A DNA stretch of 64,000 nt from Acetoanaerobium sticklandii. Lineage in GTDB: Bacteria; Bacillota; Clostridia; Peptostreptococcales; Filifactoraceae. Position 1 is the first letter of the stretch, and the number at the start of each line of letters is the position of its first letter. Shown here in pieces: positions 60,543 through 64,000 of the stretch. The notes under the pieces were generated by a model that saw only the letters and a list, made by a program, of their open reading frames with translations, was not told the origin of the DNA and ran no database searches. The stretch is from assembly GCF_000196455.1 (NCBI RefSeq), contig NC_014614.1, forward strand, positions 2,092,001-2,156,000. The letters are read 5' to 3'. The position numbers were made by a program, and so were the translations under genes.

Positions 60543-61389
60543 TTTGAGCCTCCTTAGTGATATCAGTTAACAGTTTTGCAAATAAGTCATGATAACTCCT
60601 GTTTTCTTTAGAAACTATTTTCCCATCAGAGTTTAGTTTTCCAAGCTCAACATCAAATGGAATTTCGCTTAATATTTTTATTTTATTATTCTCGCAAAAT
60701 TCCTTTGAGGGATTGAATCCATCTTGGGTTTTGTTTAGAACAACACCAAAAGGTTTTTTAAATAATCTTACTAAATCATACACCATCTTTAGATTATGAC
60801 TACCAAACAATGTAGGTTCCGCTACTAGTAGGCAGTAATCAGCATCCTTTATGCTTTCCATAACTATGCAGGCACTGCCTGGTGGGCAATCTACAATAGT
60901 GACTTGCTCATTTATATTTTCATCATCTATCATAGCTTTTATTATAGGAACTCCAGAAGCTTCTCCAGTGTTTAATATACCTGACACAACTGTAACATCT
61001 TCTAGATTACCTTTTTCTATTTTCCCTATCGATTTATTAATTTCAGATATCGCACTTTCAGGGCAAATTTCCATACATCCTCCACAAGAGTGGCAAACTT
61101 CACTAAATACTTTTACTTTGTTATTTATGTAAGCTAAAGCGTTAAATTTACAAAAATCTACGCATTTTTTACATCCATTACAAAGGTAGTCATTCACATA
61201 TGGAATTTTTACCGATACATCTTCTTTAGTCAGGTAATCGGGTTTGAAAAAAAGATGGCCATTTGGTTCTTCTACATCACAATCTAAATAAAGAGCCTTT
61301 TTCGCAGTGTAAGCTAAGTTTACAGAAACTAAAGTTTTACCAGTGCCACCCTTACCGCTAAGGACTGCAATTTTGAGCCTATTTTCCAT
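60520..61389 (-). CDS. MinD-superfamily P-loop ATPase with inserted ferredoxin domain (first)
   Basis: A 289-residue paralogue of the next gene: KIAVLSGKGGTGKTLVSVNLAY, LDCDVEEPNGHLF, CNGCKKCVDFC and CHSCGGCMEICPE, then VDCPPGSACIVMESI and VAEPTLFGSHNLKMV. Both 4Fe-4S sites are complete. ATG 61407 is in frame, but AAGGA lies ten bases before ATG 61389, which overlaps the end of the upstream nifX-like gene. Confidence 0.88.
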   Translation of the reverse strand: MENRLKIAVLSGKGGTGKTLVSVNLAYTAKKALYLDCDVEEPNGHLFFKPDYLTKEDVSVKIPYVNDYLCNGCKKCVDFCKFNALAYINNKVKVFSEVCHSCGGCMEICPESAISEINKSIGKIEKGNLEDVTVVSGILNTGEASGVPIIKAMIDDENINEQVTIVDCPPGSACIVMESIKDADYCLLVAEPTLFGSHNLKMVYDLVRLFKKPFGVVLNKTQDGFNPSKEFCENNKIKILSEIPFDVELGKLNSDGKIVSKENRSYHDLFAKLLTDITKEAQNEAIINS

Positions 61390-61744
61390 GATTATGCATT
61401 CCTTCATGAATTTCAGTCAGTTCATTAAGCTTTCCAGCTTCATAAGCTTCTAAATTGACTTTTATTGAATCACCTTGAGTTTTGTACATTTTAATATTCG
61501 CTCCATTAATAACATCCGCAGCATTTCCTCCGCATCTTGGAGTAAGTAGTACATCAATTTTTCTATCTACTAAACTCTGAGCAGCTTTTATTCCAGCTCC
61601 TCCTGGACTAGAAGCTGCTTCATTGTCAAAAAACTCTGCTTCTTTTGAGTCAGTATCATATATCATATAATATGGTGTCCTTCCAAACGATATGCAAACC
61701 TTTGATTCTATGTTCTTTTCATCTACTGGTATAGCTATTTTCAT
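61379..61744 (-). CDS. NifX/NifB C-domain-like protein, first gene of the operon
   Basis: A 121-residue protein: MKIAIPVDEKNIESKVCISFGRTPYYMIYD, ASSPGGAGIKAAQSLV and VLLTPRCGGNAADVI. It belongs to the dinitrogenase iron-molybdenum cofactor superfamily but with a cysteine (PRCGG) in the binding loop. GAGGAGATGAAAGT precedes the ATG. It heads the operon nifX-minD-minD-gltS-like-nifX; its promoter is flanked by matching palindromes. Confidence 0.87.
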   Translation of the reverse strand: MKIAIPVDEKNIESKVCISFGRTPYYMIYDTDSKEAEFFDNEAASSPGGAGIKAAQSLVDRKIDVLLTPRCGGNAADVINGANIKMYKTQGDSIKVNLEAYEAGKLNELTEIHEGMHNHGK

Positions 61745-61771
61745 ACTTTCATCTCCTCATAGCAAGTTATT

Positions 61772-61843
61772 GGCATATGCCTTTTATAATTTTGATTATA
61801 CTCTTTTAATTTTTGATGTCAATAAAAGTTTTTAGCATATGCT
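61772..61843 (-). promoter_or_regulatory. Promoter of the nifX/minD operon flanked by two GCATATGC palindromes
   Basis: On the minus strand TTGACA (61822-61817), a 16-base spacer and TATAAT (61800-61795) form a near-consensus promoter. AGCATATGCT (61834-61843) lies just upstream of the -35 and GGCATATGCC (61772-61781) just downstream of the start site. The two palindromes share GCATATGC and are centred 62 bases apart, an arrangement expected for cooperative repression or looping by one regulator. Confidence 0.7.
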
Positions 61844-61933
61844 ATTTAATTGATGATTGAATAGCTTTATAATTCTTGATATAATCTGAAAATCTATTTT
61901 TTAAAGCAAACGTTGATTTTTTTTGCAAAAACT

Positions 61934-61971
61934 AAAAAACTAAGAACCACGTATAAGCTGATTCTTAGTTT
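61934..61971 (-). terminator. Terminator of the DUF2225 gene
   Basis: Minus-strand AAACTAAGAATC (61971-61960) pairs with GGTTCTTAGTTT (61948-61937) with one mismatch, followed by TTTAG. It lies downstream of the DUF2225 gene. Confidence 0.7.
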
Positions 61972-62034
61972 CAAAATAAAATATTAAATTATAAATTACT
62001 AAATTCAAAGTCATCCTCAAAAACTTGAGCTGTG

Positions 62035-62730
62035 TCAGGCGCCTTTTTGTGTTTCAAAATGCACAGTGCTTTTTCTTTCTTCTTTAAACTCTATCCATAA
62101 ATCTCTAGCTGCATTCATAGTGATTCTAGGAACATTTCTTTCTGCAAATAACTCAGCATACCATCTTTTTGCATCTTCATAATAGTTAAGTCTTCTGCTT
62201 AGCTCTGCAAGAGTATAAAGCATAAAATATCTTTTATATCCTATAGCTTCAAAATCTTCATTTATATAGCATTTTTTATAATTATCATAACTCTGATTAA
62301 GATAACTCATTTCACCTTCAATATTCCCTTGCTCTCTATAAAGCCAAGCTATTTTCAAAGACAATCCTGCTTTTACATAATATGGCTCTTCTATTAGTTG
62401 GGCAATGTATAGTCCTAGTTTTAGCGTTCTCAGTCCATCCTCATGAGTTCTTTCACCTGCAAGTCTAGTAAAATCCTTTATATTTAGAAGGTACTGAATA
62501 ATCTTTTCTGTTTTCTGTATATTAAGCCTCTTATTAGCATTCTCTCCAAAGGCATATCCACAGTGTGGGCAGATGTTTATTTCATAGTGGTAAGGATTTA
62601 CACCTTTGTATATTTTATGATTATCAGATTCTACCTTTTCTACTCTTAATTTAGAACTGAGGGGTTTTTTAGTCGTAAAATTAGACTTGCAATTTGGACA
62701 AGCATATTTTTTATCGTATAGTAAAATCAT
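62035..62730 (-). CDS. DUF2225 protein (zinc ribbon plus TPR-like helices)
   Basis: A 231-residue protein. The N-terminal zinc ribbon is formed by YACPNCKSNF and NICPHCGYAFGENA (four cysteines). The remaining 150 residues are helical with TPR-like repeats (KLGLYIAQLIEEPYYVKAGL, EMSYLNQSYDNYKK). DUF2225 proteins are widespread in Clostridia and of unknown role. AGGAGG precedes the ATG. Single gene. Confidence 0.85.
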   Translation of the reverse strand: MILLYDKKYACPNCKSNFTTKKPLSSKLRVEKVESDNHKIYKGVNPYHYEINICPHCGYAFGENANKRLNIQKTEKIIQYLLNIKDFTRLAGERTHEDGLRTLKLGLYIAQLIEEPYYVKAGLSLKIAWLYREQGNIEGEMSYLNQSYDNYKKCYINEDFEAIGYKRYFMLYTLAELSRRLNYYEDAKRWYAELFAERNVPRITMNAARDLWIEFKEERKSTVHFETQKGA

Positions 62731-62847
62731 TTTACATCCCTCCTAACTAAAACTATACACCTAGAAATTATCCTAGTCAATAGTACTATGTTAAATTGGG
62801 CATAAAAATAAATTTATAGGTCCAAAGGGACTAATTACCTATTACGA

Positions 62848-64000
62848 TTAATTGACAATCTTTGACATCAAGCTAGTGTAAAAAGCAATTATCTCTTCTT
62901 TAGTTTCAAAGCTTCCTTGTGCCTTATCTTTTGAACCTCCTCCTTTTCCATTATAGGATTTTATATTTTCTTTAAAAAACTGTCCCAGATTTATGGCATC
63001 ATTTTTTGTCACAGCAGTAATCTTATTATCAACTGTAGTTGCAAGAATAACTGTATTTGATTTTTCAAGCAAAATAGACTCTATATGTACTAGTGTAAGA
63101 AAGTCTACATCATCAAAAATAATAGCTATTGTTTCATCAGCCTTTATATTAAGTGAAATATTTTTTGCAAGATCTTTTCTTATAATATCACTTTGCTTCT
63201 TTAAAGCAGATATATCCTCTCTTTGTTTTTGTACCTTCGTCAAAATCATTGATTCTTCTGATGAAAGTTCCTTTTTTAATGATTTAATAATATCGTTTTT
63301 TTCTTTATAATCGTTTAGGGCTCTATATCCACATAGGAAAGAAATCCTAGTCATTCCTTTATACGATTCTGCTTTTATTATTTTTATTATACCCACTTCT
63401 CCTAGATTTCTCACATGAGTTCCGCAGCATGCACAGCAATCAGCTTCTCCCATAGATACCACCCTTATATCTTCCTCAGCAGTTATTTCTTTTCTTATTG
63501 GATATGCTTTTAAGCCTTCTGTGTCTGTAACTATCTGGTCTACTTTTTGATTTTCAAAAATATATCTATTGGTTTCATTTTCTGCCTCAATAAGCATCTC
63601 TTCTGTCATATCTTTTATATTGATATCTATAGTTACAAATTGTTCTCCAATGTGAAAACCCTTGTTAGCTCCACCAAATAATTTTAGTATCACTCCAGAA
63701 AGAGCATGTTCTCCAGAGTGTTGCTGCATAAAATCAAATCTTCTATTAAAATCTATTTTAGATTTAACTTTTGAATTTTTCGGAAGCTCATTTACATAAT
63801 GATACACTATACCATCTTTTTCTTTTACATCAAAAACTGGTATTTCTTCTATTTCTCCTCTATCGCTGGGTTGCCCTCCACCTTCTGGATAAAATATAGT
63901 TTCATCAAGTACAATTTTATAAAATTCTTTATCCTTAAGTATAGCTACTATATTAGAACTTGCCTCTATCATGTATGGATTAAAATAATATAGTTTATTT
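62848..64000 (-). CDS. Alanyl-tRNA editing protein (AlaX type), 5' end outside the window
   Basis: A trans-editing protein that hydrolyses Ser-tRNA-Ala or Gly-tRNA-Ala. Seen are YPEGGGQPSDRG, the zinc-site HxxxH in QQHSGEHALSG, CCACCGTHVRN (Cys and His ligands), a coiled coil, and a C-terminal DHHA1 domain with YNGKGGGSKDKAQGSF. ATG 63972 opens 374 residues, but the frame stays open to the edge and reads NKLYYFNPY in front, which matches the usual AlaX N-terminus (KLYY..). So the true start lies beyond base 64000. Confidence 0.9.
   Translation of the reverse strand, partial: NKLYYFNPYMIEASSNIVAILKDKEFYKIVLDETIFYPEGGGQPSDRGEIEEIPVFDVKEKDGIVYHYVNELPKNSKVKSKIDFNRRFDFMQQHSGEHALSGVILKLFGGANKGFHIGEQFVTIDINIKDMTEEMLIEAENETNRYIFENQKVDQIVTDTEGLKAYPIRKEITAEEDIRVVSMGEADCCACCGTHVRNLGEVGIIKIIKAESYKGMTRISFLCGYRALNDYKEKNDIIKSLKKELSSEESMILTKVQKQREDISALKKQSDIIRKDLAKNISLNIKADETIAIIFDDVDFLTLVHIESILLEKSNTVILATTVDNKITAVTKNDAINLGQFFKENIKSYNGKGGGSKDKAQGSFETKEEIIAFYTSLMSKIVN

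Overview
The window looks like chromosomal DNA of an AT-rich, low-GC anaerobic member of the Clostridia. Evidence: strong AGGAGG ribosome sites, T-box leaders, an HrcA/CIRCE site, ferredoxin-type and MinD/NifX Fe-S proteins, an iron-sulfur thiamine gene (thiC), selenium-associated yedE/tusA/DUF3343 genes and the absence of outer-membrane or respiratory genes. A relative of the amino-acid-fermenting Peptostreptococcaceae (for example Acetoanaerobium-like) is possible, but that is inference. No rRNA, tRNA, CRISPR array, insertion sequence or prophage was recognised.

Layout. 1-5 kb is an accessory stretch: a membrane-anchored gene cut by the left edge, three small unknown proteins, an SDR oxidoreductase gene with an internal deletion, and a quinone-reductase/phzF operon whose first gene (ridA) has also lost its middle, divergent from an HxlR regulator. 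5-11 kb is a complete type I restriction-modification operon (hsdM-hsdS-hsdR, EcoR124-like with TAEL spacer repeats in HsdS), flanked on both sides by start-less gene remnants. 11-20 kb carries DUF302, proC, a TPR-EAL cyclic-di-GMP phosphodiesterase, a GNAT, an OPT transporter overlapping a PqqD-like gene, then a metal-dependent cyclase and a D-cysteine-desulfhydrase-like PLP enzyme.

20-31 kb holds a T-box-controlled solitary trpB, ogt, an AI-2E-type permease, clpB, the pseudouridine catabolic pair psuK-psuG with a three-copy 19-nt iteron upstream, mgtC, traX and a CIRCE-controlled htpG. 31.6-39.2 kb is a complete tryptophan operon trpEGDCF-aroF-trpBA behind its own T-box, giving the organism two trpB genes both apparently under tRNA-Trp control.

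39-47 kb is a mix: ferredoxin-type protein, ZIP metal transporter, DUF523 protein, Rrf2 regulator, acetate/succinate-type permease, NiaR with a membrane EIIC-like partner, a secreted copper-amine-oxidase-N-domain protein and small unknowns. 47-51.6 kb is a thiamine operon thiW-D-M-E-C behind a TPP riboswitch. 51.6-55.6 kb has an M42 peptidase and a divergent selenium-type cluster (cysteine-desulfurase-like gene; yedE-tusA-DUF3343). 55.7-62 kb has a DUF1232-methyltransferase fusion, a gamma-carbonic anhydrase and a five-gene operon (nifX-like, two ferredoxin-bearing MinD ATPases, an FMN glutamate-synthase-like protein, a second nifX-like gene) whose promoter is flanked by two GCATATGC palindromes. 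The right end has DUF2225 and an alanyl-tRNA editing gene running off the window.

The most unusual points are the NifX/MinD/GltS-like operon, the PsuK iterons, the OPT-PqqD coupling, the NiaR-EIIC pair, the duplicate T-box trpB, and several decayed genes with small internal deletions or missing starts.
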